A stretch of DNA of 64,000 bases, taken from Heliocidaris tuberculata. Lineage: Eukaryota > Echinodermata > Echinoidea > Camarodonta > Echinometridae. Location of the stretch: positions 27,033,209 through 27,097,208 of the forward strand of contig CM046842.1 of the NCBI GenBank assembly GCA_025618425.1, in the 5' to 3' direction. A program made the translations under genes and the position numbers. Below, in pieces: positions 1-10,849 of the stretch; position 1 is the stretch's first letter; each line of letters opens with the position of its first letter. The notes beneath the pieces were generated by a model. That model ran no database searches. It was not told the DNA's origin and saw only the letters and a program-made list of their open reading frames with translations.

Positions 1-612
1 TAAATCTAATGTTGCAATAAAAATAGATTCTTTATCTCAGAAAACTAGAAAACGACTATATATAGTAAAATGTTCCTCGGTATTTTTGCAAAGCTTTAAG
101 GTCATTTTTTTCTTAAATACTATACTTTTAACAAATGGAAAGTATCTATAAATAGATTACTGGACGGTAGCTCAGTCCTATGGATTTGGATTTGGTTTCT
201 TGCTATAATAAAAATTTTGGTTTTTTACGTTCCGTATTTTCACCTGCATTTGGGAGGCCCACCCTGATTTGGGACTGGTTGCTCTATGGGAACCTATCCC
301 TCGTCAGGGTGGACCTCCTAAGGTGTTTCATTATATGCATGGGAGCTCATCCATGTCCGTGCATGCTTCACTGAAGTATGCTTTGTAGTTCATTTATGCA
401 CACAAAATTGTGTGTGTGCCCTATTGTTTACCAGTTGTATCTATGTATCAATGTTTCTCTATGTGTAGCCTCTTCCTTGTATTGTAACTGCTCTAATTTC
501 TTTTCACTTTCGACTTCTATCTCTTCACAGGTCTCTGCCTTGCCCACACGCATACGATCATTGTCCGTACACGAAACGGTCTACTTCATTCCGTGTTTTA
601 CTTTGATTCCTT

Positions 613-1968
613 ATGGCTGATAGCATTCCCTTCAATATACTGAGCGATGATGAGCTCTACGACTTGTTTAGACCTAATATTAATACTCCAAATAATAATT
701 TTAATTCTTCTCATTTTGATAATCTTGCATCTCAAAGAATAAATACTCTAGCTACTGACTTAAATGAAGATAATGATAACCACTATCTAAGTTCAAACTA
801 CTTTACTATGAATCAGTTTAAATCTCTTGAAAAAACACGATACATTTTCCATAATGCACTTGAATATTAGAAGTTTAAATTGCAACTTTGATAATTTGCG
901 CCTTCTACTGGATACTCCCTCTCACACAAAATTTTCTGTAATCGCCTTGACCGAAACATGGCTAACTCAAGAATCTGCTAGTTCATACTCACTCCCCGGT
1001 TATGCCTTTGTAGAGAATAATAGAATTAACAGAAGGGGAGGTGGGGTAGCTCTCTATATTAATCAACATTTTGACTATTTTATTCATAGTGATCTCAACT
1101 GTATGACTGAAATTGCTGAATCAATTGTCATTGAAATTAGAGTACCAAATTCCAAGAACATTTTGATTACGGTATGTTATAGACCTCCTAATTCAAATAT
1201 TCCTGACTTTTTAGAATATCTGCAAGATTTATTACAAAATCCTGTATTTACAAACAAAGACTGCTATATTGTAGGAGACTTTAACATAGATATATCTAAA
1301 GCTTCCATTAATACTTCACAAGAATTTTTGGATATCATGTTTTCTGCATCCTTCTTACCTCTAATTACTAAACCAACTCGGGTTACCAACCAAACAGCAA
1401 CCCTCATAGATAATATATTTTGTAATATTATTCCCTTACCTGAATCAGGAATTATTTTATCTGATATATCAGATCACTACCCAATTTTTTCACGAAGTCC
1501 TTGTAGTTTTAATAAAAAAGATATCCCGTCTGAAAGATTTAGAAGAGTAACACCTAATAAAATAGCGCAATTGAATGAAAGTCTTGAAGGTGCTGATTGG
1601 GCTGATGTTTTTAGTTCGCATGATACAAATACAGCTTATAATACTTTTATGACGAGTTTCATGTCCCATTTAGATAGGCATATTCCTGAAAAAATCCTCT
1701 AATTATAAAAAGAGTCCAAGACTTCCTTGGATAACTAAATCAATTTTAAGATCAATAAATCGAAAAAACAACTTATATTACACCAACAAAATACAGCGTT
1801 CTGAAAAGTCTCACCGTAAATATACTACTTACAAAAATATTCTCACCAAAATATTACGAATTGAAAAACGAAAATATTTTCAAAATCAGTTGATTCTCTT
1901 TAAACATGATATTAGTAAAACATGGAAAATCATAAATAATGTCATTAATAAGAATAACGATAAATCAC
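613..1968 (+). pseudogene. LINE ORF2, N-terminal part with APE endonuclease (two frameshifts)
   Basis: The start MADSIPFN is followed by about 70 asparagine-rich residues and then an exonuclease-endonuclease-phosphatase domain. Visible APE motifs in order are NIRSL, the catalytic glutamate in LTETW, GGGVALYI, CYRPPNS, GDFNID and SDHYPIF. The domain nicks target DNA to prime reverse transcription. The frame shifts by one base in an A6 run at 830-835 and again in an A6 run at 1689-1694. After the second shift the linker (SSNYKKSPRLPW onward, rich in Lys, Arg and Ile) reads on to about 1968, where the antisense LINE begins. Both lesions look like single-A insertions, either mutation or homopolymer sequencing error. 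Confidence 0.85.
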
Positions 1969-4900
1969 GTATAATAATAATAATAATAATAATTGGATTT
2001 ATATAGCGCCTTTTCCAAAGGATACAAGGCGCTGTCACCTAAAGTCTATTCAAGTAAATTAAGAATTGTATAAGTAAGTTTTTAGATGTTTCTTGAAGAT
2101 GTCAAGTGATGTGCTATTACGGAGAGATGCGGGGAGTCTGTTCCAAAGTTGTGGAGCAAGTGACTGAAAGGACTTGAAGCCAGCCTGTTTTCGGGATTTT
2201 GGAATGACATAGGAAGGAGCAGAGGTAGAACGAAGAGAATATGATGTTCTCTGTTGCTGAAAGAGTGAGGAGATGTATTGAGGAAGTGTGGTTGACAGTG
2301 ATTTGTAAGTCTGAACCAGTATACGGTATTGTATTCTCTTAGAAACGGGAAGCCAGTGAAGTTCATTGAGTAATGGAGTGACGTGGGACCATTTTGGTTT
2401 TTGACATATTAGACGAGCACACTTATTCTGAAGACGTTGAAGTCTGCCCAGGTCCTGTTTACTGATGACCCCAAGCAAACATCCACCATAGTCAAGCCTG
2501 GATAGCACAAGTGCTCTAACAACATTATGACAAGTGTCTTTATTTAAGTACCCCCTGATGCGATTGAGGTTGTAAATTTGCCAATTGAGGGTACGACACA
2601 AGTTTGTTACATGGTCAGACATTTTCATTTCCTTATCAAAGACAACACCCAGATCCTTGATTGTTGAAGACATTGGGATGTCTAGATCATCAATAGAAAA
2701 TGAAAGGTCATTGAACCGATTCAAGTCGGTGGATGATGCAGCAATGAAGAACTCAGTTTTACCGGAATTCAACTTCAATTTATTACTGACAAGCCATGAT
2801 TGTATGTCTTCTAAGCACTTCGAGATACGGTAGTATGCGCAAGCTGCATCTCCAGGCTTGGTAGGATCAAAAATGGTAAACATCTGGATGTCATCAGCAT
2901 ACACATGGTATTGAACTGAATGCTGGCTGATGATGTTACCAATACACCTAATGTAATATGTAAATAACTGTGGCCCAACAATTGACCCTTGCGGTATCCC
3001 AAATTCCAACCTTTTGTCACTGGAGAATGATCCATTGACATGGACTCTACAAGACCTGTTGCTAAGATACGATTTGAACCAGGAAAGGACATTATCTCGT
3101 AGACCGAAGTCATCGGCCAGCCTATGAGAGAGAATTGTGTGGTCCACCGTATCAAAGGCGGATGAGAGGTCCAGCATTAATAAGAAAACAGCTTGCCTGT
3201 TGTCGATTGCACAAAGTACGTCATTCTGCAGTCGAATGAGTGCAGTCTCAGTACTATGTGCCACGCGATATGCAGACTGCATAGGATCAAGCAAATCATT
3301 ACGGTTGACAAAGTCGGACACCTGTTTAGAAACAGCCTTTTCGATTAATTTGCCTAAAAATGGTATGTTGGAAACAGGTCTGTAACTACCTAAATCATTT
3401 TTGTCCAGAGAGGACTTCTTCAATACTGGTGTAATGATAGACGATCTAAGTCTCTCTGGGAAAACACCGGTAGACAGTGATAGATTCACGATACGTAACA
3501 GTACTGGAAGTAGAACTGACAAATGTTTCTTAACCAGCCATGTTGGCATGGGATCCAAAGTACAAGATTTGGAAGGACATTTAGAAATCATACACTGCAA
3601 GACATTTTCACTCACAAAATCAAACTGAGAAAAAGTTGAGTCAGGTTCACATGTGTTTGAGGATACAGTAGGAACATTACGTTTTGTTGGAACAGTGCTC
3701 TCTATATCGCCCCTAATTTTAGATACCTTACTGACAAAGTAATTTGAAAAATCTTCAGCAAGATCAGAAGAGTTTGTACATACAGGAAGAACATTACTAC
3801 TGACATTAAGCAATTCATTGACAGTCTTATACATGTCCTTGGTATTACATGAAGAAAGTCTGTCATGATAATAGTCTTTCTTGGCAGAGACAACCACATC
3901 ACATACCGTCCGCTGAGCTTCAATATACAGTCTGCGATCAGTATTTGACTTTGTCTTGCGCCAGCGTCTCTCTGCACGCCGTCGGGTACGTCGAGCTTCC
4001 ATCACTTTATCGGTGTACCAGCTAGGCTTTACTCGAACTGACAGTGTCCTTGTAGTTGCGGGGGCGTGAGCGTCAAGAACTTCACGACAAGCTTCGTTGT
4101 ACCGAAGCACAAGATCATCGATGTTACTACTGTCACAATCCATAATTGAGTTCATTCTGTTGGATAGATCCTGAGAGAACTGCTCGTGATCTATTGACTT
4201 AAACTTCCGGAGAACACGAATGTCACTAGAAGGAGCTGATTTCTTCAGATCAAGATCAAACTTTATCATGGAGTGATCAGAGTGCAGAATCTGATCTACG
4301 AAGCATGTCGTAATGAGAGTGTCACTGTCCTTAACGATGATGAGGTCAAGGGTATGTCCAAGACGATGTGTAGGCCCTTGAACAAGCTGCTTGTAGCCAA
4401 GCGAGGTCAGCAACGAGTTCATATTTCTCACCTCCGGCTTACTAGGACAGTCCATATGGAAGTTAAAATCCCCCATGACCACCAGTCTGTTCGGCAGCAA
4501 ATCGGCACAGCTGAGGACCTCCTCGAATTCCTCAAAAAACGTAGAAGATGGCACTGAGCCAGAAGGAGGTCTGTAGATAACCAGGAAGTTTACGTTGGGG
4601 TTTCTAAATAAAGCAAATTCAAATGAGCTAGCTTCCGGGAGAGTATCGGAACAGTCCTTCAGCTTTAGACTGCTGTCATATACTGCAGCGATCCCTCCAC
4701 CCCTACGTGAAGTTTTTCGCGGAAGACAGAGAGCGGAGAAACCAGGTGGACAAATCTCACCAAGGATGACCCGGTCATCCTCCTTGAGCCAAGTCTCCGT
4801 TATGAAGGTGATGTCATAGTTGTTATCGATAATTGAATCACACAGTAAGTCGCTCTTGTTGCGGATTGACTGACTATTCCAAAGACATGCTTTCAGGGTC

Positions 4901-5130
4901 GTCTGTCCATGTGAATCGCTTCGAGGACTGCCAGTAGGTGTAGAAAGTCCATCACTCTTCTTGCTCTTCCTCCTACCACCTCTTGTTCCACGCCGTGTAG
5001 CAGGCTTCCTGTAGATGCCCAATTCCTTGATGTGTGTCCATACATCATGAGGCAGCTTCAAATCACAGTTCAATTCAAGAAGCTCTGATCTTGTCAGACC
5101 CATTATATTGGTGTCCACTGAGAACAATGG
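1969..5130 (-). mobile_element. 5'-truncated LINE inserted antisense into another LINE
   Basis: The element reads right to left. Its 3' end is at the left, with an (ATT)n tail at about 1969-1993 preceded by a GCGCTATATAA-type terminal motif. Its 5' end is near 5110-5130, where the host LINE protein sense resumes. Compared with the LINE at 27845-31180 it lacks the N-terminal region including the 2A-like motif, so it is probably truncated by incomplete target-primed reverse transcription. I see no clear long target-site duplication. It splits the host LINE just upstream of its RT domain. Confidence 0.88.
2059..5103 (-). CDS. LINE ORF2: APE endonuclease plus reverse transcriptase, intact frame
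   Basis: This 1014-residue ORF makes the retrotransposition enzyme. I chose the ATG at 5103 (MGLTRSEL) because codons upstream are antisense host-LINE sequence. Order: a basic Arg/Gly/Lys stretch (about residues 35-50); the APE endonuclease (about 70-290) with WNSQSI, FITETWL, GGGIAAVY, IYRPPSG, GDFNFH and SDHS; a linker; the RT with FRPVSN-like motif 1 (GSYRPVSN), motif A DLSSAFDTVDH (about 640-650), motif B GIPQGS and motif C YADD (about 734). The C-terminus has the LHWLPVSKRIQYRI and LWNRLPASLR segments common to CR1/L2-type LINEs. There is no stop or frameshift, and key acidic residues are present. Full-length relatives are longer at the N-terminus. Confidence 0.92.
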   Translation of the reverse strand: MGLTRSELLELNCDLKLPHDVWTHIKELGIYRKPATRRGTRGGRRKSKKSDGLSTPTGSPRSDSHGQTTLKACLWNSQSIRNKSDLLCDSIIDNNYDITFITETWLKEDDRVILGEICPPGFSALCLPRKTSRRGGGIAAVYDSSLKLKDCSDTLPEASSFEFALFRNPNVNFLVIYRPPSGSVPSSTFFEEFEEVLSCADLLPNRLVVMGDFNFHMDCPSKPEVRNMNSLLTSLGYKQLVQGPTHRLGHTLDLIIVKDSDTLITTCFVDQILHSDHSMIKFDLDLKKSAPSSDIRVLRKFKSIDHEQFSQDLSNRMNSIMDCDSSNIDDLVLRYNEACREVLDAHAPATTRTLSVRVKPSWYTDKVMEARRTRRRAERRWRKTKSNTDRRLYIEAQRTVCDVVVSAKKDYYHDRLSSCNTKDMYKTVNELLNVSSNVLPVCTNSSDLAEDFSNYFVSKVSKIRGDIESTVPTKRNVPTVSSNTCEPDSTFSQFDFVSENVLQCMISKCPSKSCTLDPMPTWLVKKHLSVLLPVLLRIVNLSLSTGVFPERLRSSIITPVLKKSSLDKNDLGSYRPVSNIPFLGKLIEKAVSKQVSDFVNRNDLLDPMQSAYRVAHSTETALIRLQNDVLCAIDNRQAVFLLMLDLSSAFDTVDHTILSHRLADDFGLRDNVLSWFKSYLSNRSCRVHVNGSFSSDKRLEFGIPQGSIVGPQLFTYYIRCIGNIISQHSVQYHVYADDIQMFTIFDPTKPGDAACAYYRISKCLEDIQSWLVSNKLKLNSGKTEFFIAASSTDLNRFNDLSFSIDDLDIPMSSTIKDLGVVFDKEMKMSDHVTNLCRTLNWQIYNLNRIRGYLNKDTCHNVVRALVLSRLDYGGCLLGVISKQDLGRLQRLQNKCARLICQKPKWSHVTPLLNELHWLPVSKRIQYRILVQTYKSLSTTLPQYISSLFQQQRTSYSLRSTSAPSYVIPKSRKQAGFKSFQSLAPQLWNRLPASLRNSTSLDIFKKHLKTYLYNS

Positions 5131-6840
5131 ATGAATGGGTTCATCAATATAACAAATATTAAACATAACAACGTAGAAATCCATGATTCAGTACAAATAG
5201 CTAATGTATTCAATCAATATTTCTCTCAGATAGGACATAATCTTGCAAAAAATATTCCTCCAACGCAAAAGAAATTTTCAGACTTCATTCACCAACCAAA
5301 TCCCAATTCGCTATTTTTTGTCCCTGTACATAGAAGTGAATTAATAGATATAGTTCACAACTTGAAAAATAAAAAGAGTGCTGGACACGATGGTATTGAT
5401 AACATTATATTGAAAAACGTCATAAACTACATAGTCGATCCGTTGGTGCATATATTCAATTTGTCTTTGACTAGCGGTGTTGTTCCTGATTCTATGAAGA
5501 TTTCCAAGGTTATACCGGTTTATAAAAAAGGAGAAAAGGATAATATTTGTAATTTCAGACCAATTTCTCTTCTACCCGCTCTTTCAAAAATCCTGGAAAG
5601 AATAATATACATAAGACTTCTAAATTTCCTTAATAAAAACAACATAATTTCTGATTTTCAGTTTGGCTTTCGCCAAAAGCATAGTACATCCCATGCTGTA
5701 CTTACCTTTGTAGACAAAATTACAAAAGCTATTGACAAATTAAATCATACTGTGGGCGTTTTCCTGGACCTCTCCAAGGCCTTCGATACTATAGATCATA
5801 AAATACTTCTCTACAAATTGAACAATTATGGAATTCGTGGCAAGGCCTTGGAGTGGTTCAGAAACTATCTAACAAACCGAAAGCAATTTGTATGTATAAA
5901 TGACCATTGTTCTTCTATGCAGGATGTAAACTGTGGTGTTCCCCAGGGTAGTTTACTGGGCCCCCTTTTATTTATAATCTATATCAATGATATCCACAAT
6001 TCATCTAATATCCTCTCTTTTCTCTTATTTGCAGATGACTCGAATGTGCTCCTCTCACATCCAAATCCTGATATTTTGATTAATACCTTAAATATTGAAC
6101 TAGACAAATTGTTACAATGGATAAGAGCCAATAAGTTGTCAGTAAATCTACAAAAAACAAAATGTATGCTCTTTAGCAATTCTATAGATAACTTACCACA
6201 CAATATTAAACTAGATAATGCTGATATTGAAGTCGTCTCTTCAATTAAATTTTTAGGTTTGACAATAGACAATAGACTCTCATGGAAAGTACACGTTGAT
6301 ACTATTTGTCGAACAATTTCCCGTAATATAGGAACTATTAATAGGGTTAAATTTTTTCTGCCAACTTCTTCCCTGCTAATGCTGTACTCGACATTAATTT
6401 TACCCTATCTAAATTATGGTATTATTGTCTGGGGGAATACACACAATTCTTATCTTCATAGAATACTACTTCTACAAAAGAAAGCCATGCGTGTTATTTG
6501 TAACACTTCATGGAGATCCCATACTGATGCCTTGTTTATAGAAAATAAAATCTTGAAGATAACTGATTTATATCGCTATAACCTTGGTCAGTTTATGTAC
6601 CAGTTGAATAATAATGCTCTACCCTCAATCTTCAATATAATATTCAATAAAAACAAAACTATACATCAATACCCCACACGACAATCTGACGAATTTCATC
6701 TGCCATTAACTAGAACTATACTCTCTTAATCCATATTCACTTTCACAGGCCCGAAGCTCTGGACCATTCTTGATAATAGCATCATGAATGCCCCTAGTTT
6801 AAACTCTTTTAAATTTAAATTTAAAAAAAATTCTTCTTAG
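5131..6840 (+). pseudogene. LINE ORF2, C-terminal part with reverse transcriptase
   Basis: This continues the endonuclease half at 613-1968. RT motifs are NFRPISLLP, GFRQKHST, motif A LDLSKAFDTIDH, motif B GVPQGSLLGP and motif C LFADD. These are the palm residues that bind metal and template-primer. A thumb-like and C-terminal region follows (RSHTDALFI through QFMYQLNNNALPS). A TAA at 6727-6729 interrupts the frame. The same frame then continues with the family-typical GPKLWTILDNSI and ends at TAG 6838-6840, so the TAA is a premature stop. The reading starts directly after the antisense LINE. Confidence 0.88.
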
Positions 6841-7324
6841 TAATTGTTCTCAAACGTCGACTCTTTAAAACTCATCATCCCTCAACCTTCTTCAATTTAT
6901 TTCACTCAACAGTGTACACGATGACGTTCCCATTCATTTTATACTGACATCCGTATTCTGGTCAGACCGTGTTTTGTTGTGTGTGTCTATAGGTAAGAGT
7001 CCTACCTCCCTCGTTCCTTGTTTCCCTTCCTTTCCTGTCTCTTTCACTCCTCTTATGTTTTGTTTATCCAGTTTATGTACAAATACGTTTCCTTTTCAAC
7101 GATACACTATTTTTGCAATTTTAAGTTATAGGGGGCTGCAATCTACAAGCCCAGCTTTTTAGCAGTCCCCTCCGCGACCAACCTATAGTTTATGTTTTTC
7201 TATGTCTGTTTTACACTGTAACCAATAATTGTAAAGTTTCATTGATTTGCTATTACGATGTAAAACTGTGCATTTAATTTGTTGGAAGTGGAAATAAATG
7301 AAATGAAATGAAATGAAATGAAAG

Positions 7325-7735
7325 GGGATGCTTATAGTATTCAAACACCGCCTTTATTTTTTGGTCTAACTGCATGCTGATGCGATTATTTTTTTTTTCT
7401 TCTTCTTCTTCTTCTCACTGTTGACAAGGACGTTGTACACACTTTAAAAACTAACCTGTTTAATCACCATTAAAAGGGCCGAGGAGGGACCACTTTTTAA
7501 ATGAGGTAGATTAACTCCCTTAACCTGCTGGATTCATCCTTTATAGTGTTGCATCCAGCATGTTACAAGTGTTGATCTACCATTTTCCAAAAATGGCCAC
7601 TCCTGTTTTTTTTTTTAGAGTGTACAAATATCCAATAAAAATAAAGATATGACCCTCAATCTCTGCATTGCACACACGCACTAGTGCAATGGCGTAGACA
7701 GGTCCTCATAAATGGGGGGGGGGGGTATGATTTAC

Positions 7736-7786
<51 letters not shown>

Positions 7787-7892
7787 ACGAAATAGTATTT
7801 CGTTGATGATTTGGAATATTTAGAGAGGTGGATTTGACTGTGCATAAATCGTATAGTAAAGACAGTAATCGGTGCAAGGGCGTAGGCTGGGG

Positions 7893-7924
<32 letters not shown>

Positions 7925-8200
7925 CCCCCCGCGGAGGCATAAGAGTTCCGCCCCTGAAAAAAAAAAAAAAAAAAATTCAAAAACAAGGGGGCACATGACC
8001 CGAAACATTCTGTTATTATTAGTCTTGATTTCTGCCCCAAACCTTATACTAAAAGTCAGGCCATCCATAGAGGTCGGCCAAATCCATTCTTGTCTCATGA
8101 CGACAGTACCGCGAGACTTATAGTTAATTAAAACCCTTTCGCACCTATAACACCCGAAACTGACGCCCGAAACAGAGATTACTTAAACGCCCCGGAACCT
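7325..8200. other. Non-coding stretch with microsatellite and two G/C-run repeats
   Basis: No coding exon is recognised. It holds a (TA)n microsatellite at about 7740-7782, a 'GCAATGGCGTAGAC' plus G-run repeat end near 7688-7725, and a second 'GGCGTAGGC' G-run/C-run block at 7876-7970 ending in an A-run. Apparent reading frames here come from homopolymers. Confidence 0.7.
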
Positions 8201-8653
8201 GGGGGGGGGGGGGGGGGGGTCACTCGCGGACTGAAGTGGTACCCATGCTCGTCTAAGCACCTCAAAACTGGACCCAAAAGGAATTAATTCTTGGTGTCAA
8301 ATTCTACCTCTAAAAGGATATTGTAAAATATACCCTTAAAAGGCATAAATGGCGTAGGAAAATGTACCAACAAATGTCGAAGAACGCCTATTTCTCAAAA
8401 AACGTCGAATGTTAGACTGTACATACAACACCAATTTTTCTAAAAAAAGAAAAACAAAACAAAACAAAAAACGTCGAATGTAAGACTGAAAAACACCCCG
8501 TTTTCTCAAAACCGTCGAATGTAAGACTGAAAAACACTCCTTTTCCCCCCAAAGACGTCATCTGATCCTTTCATTCGACTTTTTTTTTTGACAAGCATGG
8601 GTACCCGGCATAGGTACCACTTCACTCAGTCTCTGAGTGACCCCCCCCCCCCC
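8201..8653. mobile_element. G-run-ended inverted-repeat MITE
   Basis: The left end is a 19-G run followed by TCACTCGCGGACTGAAGTGG. The right end is the imperfect reverse complement (CCACTTCACTCAGTCTCTGAGTGA) followed by 13 C. CATGGGTACC occurs inside both arms. The interior holds three copies of an 'AACGTCGAATGT(A/T)AGACTG' unit (8395-8540). It has no coding capacity. The target-site duplication cannot be resolved because of the homopolymers. Confidence 0.6.
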
Positions 8654-9100
8654 GGGCCCAGAAAGCCTGCTTGACTTCAGTATCCTTTATATACCTCACT
8701 TTAAGAATTTTTCCTAATCCTATCATCTGATTGGTTGAAAGTGCAGTCATGGTTTTTGCCATGCCCGCAAAATTTGTGCCAACTCCGCTTCAGTGGGCGA
8801 TTTAGAATTTTTTTGCTGCGATCCCCATACTGGTTTAGTTGTCCTATCGAAGATACCATAAACTCAGTGCGATTTCATCGGTAAATTTAAATTTCTCGTG
8901 AAGTCCGTACGTCTGAAGTGAGCTCTGCATGCCAGAGGACAGTCTGCAATCTCTATACCGACCAGGATGTGCATATTAAACTGTTTTGTGAAATTAAGCG
9001 AAACTTTAAAATTTCGTAACTTTCTTATTTTACATCCGATTTTGATGAAATTTTCAGCATTATGCTTGTTTAATTTTACTCTACTTTTTCAAATCAACTT
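8654..9100. other. Non-coding stretch, partial diverged repeat
   Basis: No gene is seen. About 8955-9120 resembles one arm of the inverted-repeat element at 11129-11713 (shared 'TAACTTTCTTATT...CCGATTT' wording), so it is probably a solo arm or deleted copy. Confidence 0.4.
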
Positions 9101-9900
9101 GATATTAGTGTGGACTTGGCCTTTAACTCTGCAGGTTGAGGTGTTTTTTAACACTTTTTTGAAACAAGCCAAGAGTTTTCATGTTGACTATACTTTTAGG
9201 GAGTTTGTTCCAGTCGTTTGTAGTTTTCAGATAGAATGAGTTCATATAAAAATAATCTGTTCTTGCTGTTCTGGGTACATGCATCTTTAAGTTATGATGA
9301 TCTGTTCTTCCAATTCTGTTCGCAGGTTTGCACATGTTATTACGTCCTATATCTGTGATGTCATTAACAAGCTTATAACACTAAAAAAATAAGTTGGAGG
9401 TACTTTCGTCTACTCTCTAATGTATTCATACTAAATTCTTGTAACAAAGTGTTGTAACTACATGTACTACTCCAGTCTTTGTTCAACATTCTTACGTATA
9501 ACGTTTTTTTAAATCTTTACAATCAGTTGGCTACCGCTTTGTTTCTGTATGGATCACTTGCTGTGCAACAATAATCCAAACATGAGCGTACTAAAGATTC
9601 TGTAAAGGGTTTTTAAAACTGGTTTTGGTCAGTCAACGCAGTCCCTCCGTATTATGTACCAAAAAGGTCTATTGCACTTTACATGTAATTCGGTACAATA
9701 ATCATTCCAATTTTAAGTGTTATTTATCACAAGACCCAAGTATTTCTCAGTTGATGTACTTTGTAACCCTTGACCATTATTAGTATATTTAAAACTAACA
9801 TTATGAACCTTCCTAGGCATCATAATCTTGGATTTAGATATGTTGTAATCAAGGAGGCAATGTGGCCTGACAGAATTCAGCATACTAAATCGACATTTAA
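9101..9900 (-). pseudogene. Decayed LINE 3' part (RT thumb and C-terminus)
   Basis: The minus strand of 9123-9335 encodes a LINE C-terminal segment with RTDHHNLKMHVPRTARTDYF and NDWNKLPKSIVN, the aromatic/Trp 'WNKLP' signature. Further right, broken frames read SCLDYCCTASDPYRNK (around 9530-9600) and, near 9700-9850, SKIMMPRKVHNVSFKYTNN. Together they give the order expected for an antisense RT C-terminal half. Many stops and frameshifts are present. The family differs from the intact LINEs in the window. Confidence 0.65.
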
Positions 9901-10734
9901 ATTAAAACCAGCCATCTTCAAGAGTAAATGTTTTTACTGGAAATAGTTTTGACTTGTTGAATGATATTTTGCTGATTGAATGATTACTGACATCAGGTAA
10001 GCAATCATTTGATTAACAAAGCAGCTTATAGGCTAGGTACCAAATCACAAGCTTTATAATTTTCTGAACAATACTTAAACACCTACATAACCTACACTGT
10101 ATCGTCCAGGAAAAGCTTGCTTGTGATGTGATATCTATTCTAATTTTCTAAACTTTAGTTCCACCTCCCCAAGATGTGCACCTCCCCATGCCCAAACCAG
10201 CCTACGCCCTTGCGGTGTTATGAATCGATTCATTAGGTAACGAGTTGTTACACGCTTTTTAAAAATGTTTTGGCTATAAGAATGTTATGAGGACCAGTAG
10301 AATCAAAGTTTCTATATATCATTTGATAATTGAAGTATTTTATTTGTTTAAATGTCAGAAAATAGCCATAAATGTTTTTAAAGTTAGTAATTCCTTGATT
10401 CAGGCATTGAAACATTTCTTCAACTGTTTTTAGAATTAGCAATGTAATGAACATATCAATAAGGCGATAATACTTGTTGGTTGAATCGGGGTTACAAATT
10501 AGCTTTGCCATAGTAAGCCTTGCCTCAGCACTGAGGTTTGCCAACCTTGTTATGGTTTAACCAGACGGAAACTTTGGGCTGGATTTGATGTATATGTACC
10601 TGCTTGTACCAAAAGACCTACCGTTGAGCATGTGCATGAGTAAAGTTCCTCTAAACTTAGAAGAAAGTTGTCACCTTGTCTTTCCTCGTCTTGGCCTCTT
10701 GAGATAAATGGTTGTGTGGAATACTGGTGAACGA
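9901..10734. other. Non-coding stretch, nothing recognised
   Basis: AT-rich sequence with no convincing ORF, splice-bounded exon or repeat structure that I can name. Confidence 0.4.
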
Positions 10735-10849
10735 GATGAAAACCATGCATGGTCTTTTGCGCACCTAATGTCAGAAAAACCATTCATGGTCGTGCGGTCC
10801 TCCAAGCTAAGATAATAATTTGACATGGTCGTGCGGTCCTCCAAACTAA
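10735..10849. repeat. Short repeats of CATGGTCGTGCGGTC, left part
   Basis: The phrase CATGGTCGTGCGGTCCTCCAA recurs at 10783-10803 and 10824-10844, with a weaker copy at 10748. More copies lie at 12431, 12464 and, weaker, at 12493 and 12571. The array is split by the insertion at 10850-11913. Confidence 0.6.

Larger units (their letters stand above)
180..7324 (+). mobile_element. CR1/Jockey-superfamily LINE, interrupted by a second LINE
   Basis: One non-LTR retrotransposon copy. Its endonuclease half lies at 613-1968 and its reverse-transcriptase half at 5131-6840. The protein sense resumes across an antisense insertion at 1969-5130. The 3' UTR (6841-7290) ends in an A-rich stretch and a five-fold GAAAT/ATGAA tail at 7292-7323, as in LINEs that end in short tandem repeats rather than poly(A). 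The 5' boundary is not clear: 180-612 is pyrimidine-rich, has no convincing coding sequence, and probably holds the 5' UTR. No separate ORF1 (gag-like) is seen. The copy is dead: two frameshifts, one premature stop and the insertion. Confidence 0.88.

Noticed and set aside
2585..4819. Plus-strand frames between 2585 and 4819
   Set aside because: Antisense shadows of the intact minus-strand LINE ORF.
5104..5184. 27-codon upstream extension of the minus-strand LINE ORF
   Set aside because: This part is the antisense of the host LINE beyond the insertion junction, so the ATG at 5103 is the better start.
8395..8545. Regular repeats that might suggest a CRISPR array
   Set aside because: Only three diverged units without uniform spacers, inside a MITE in a eukaryotic sequence.
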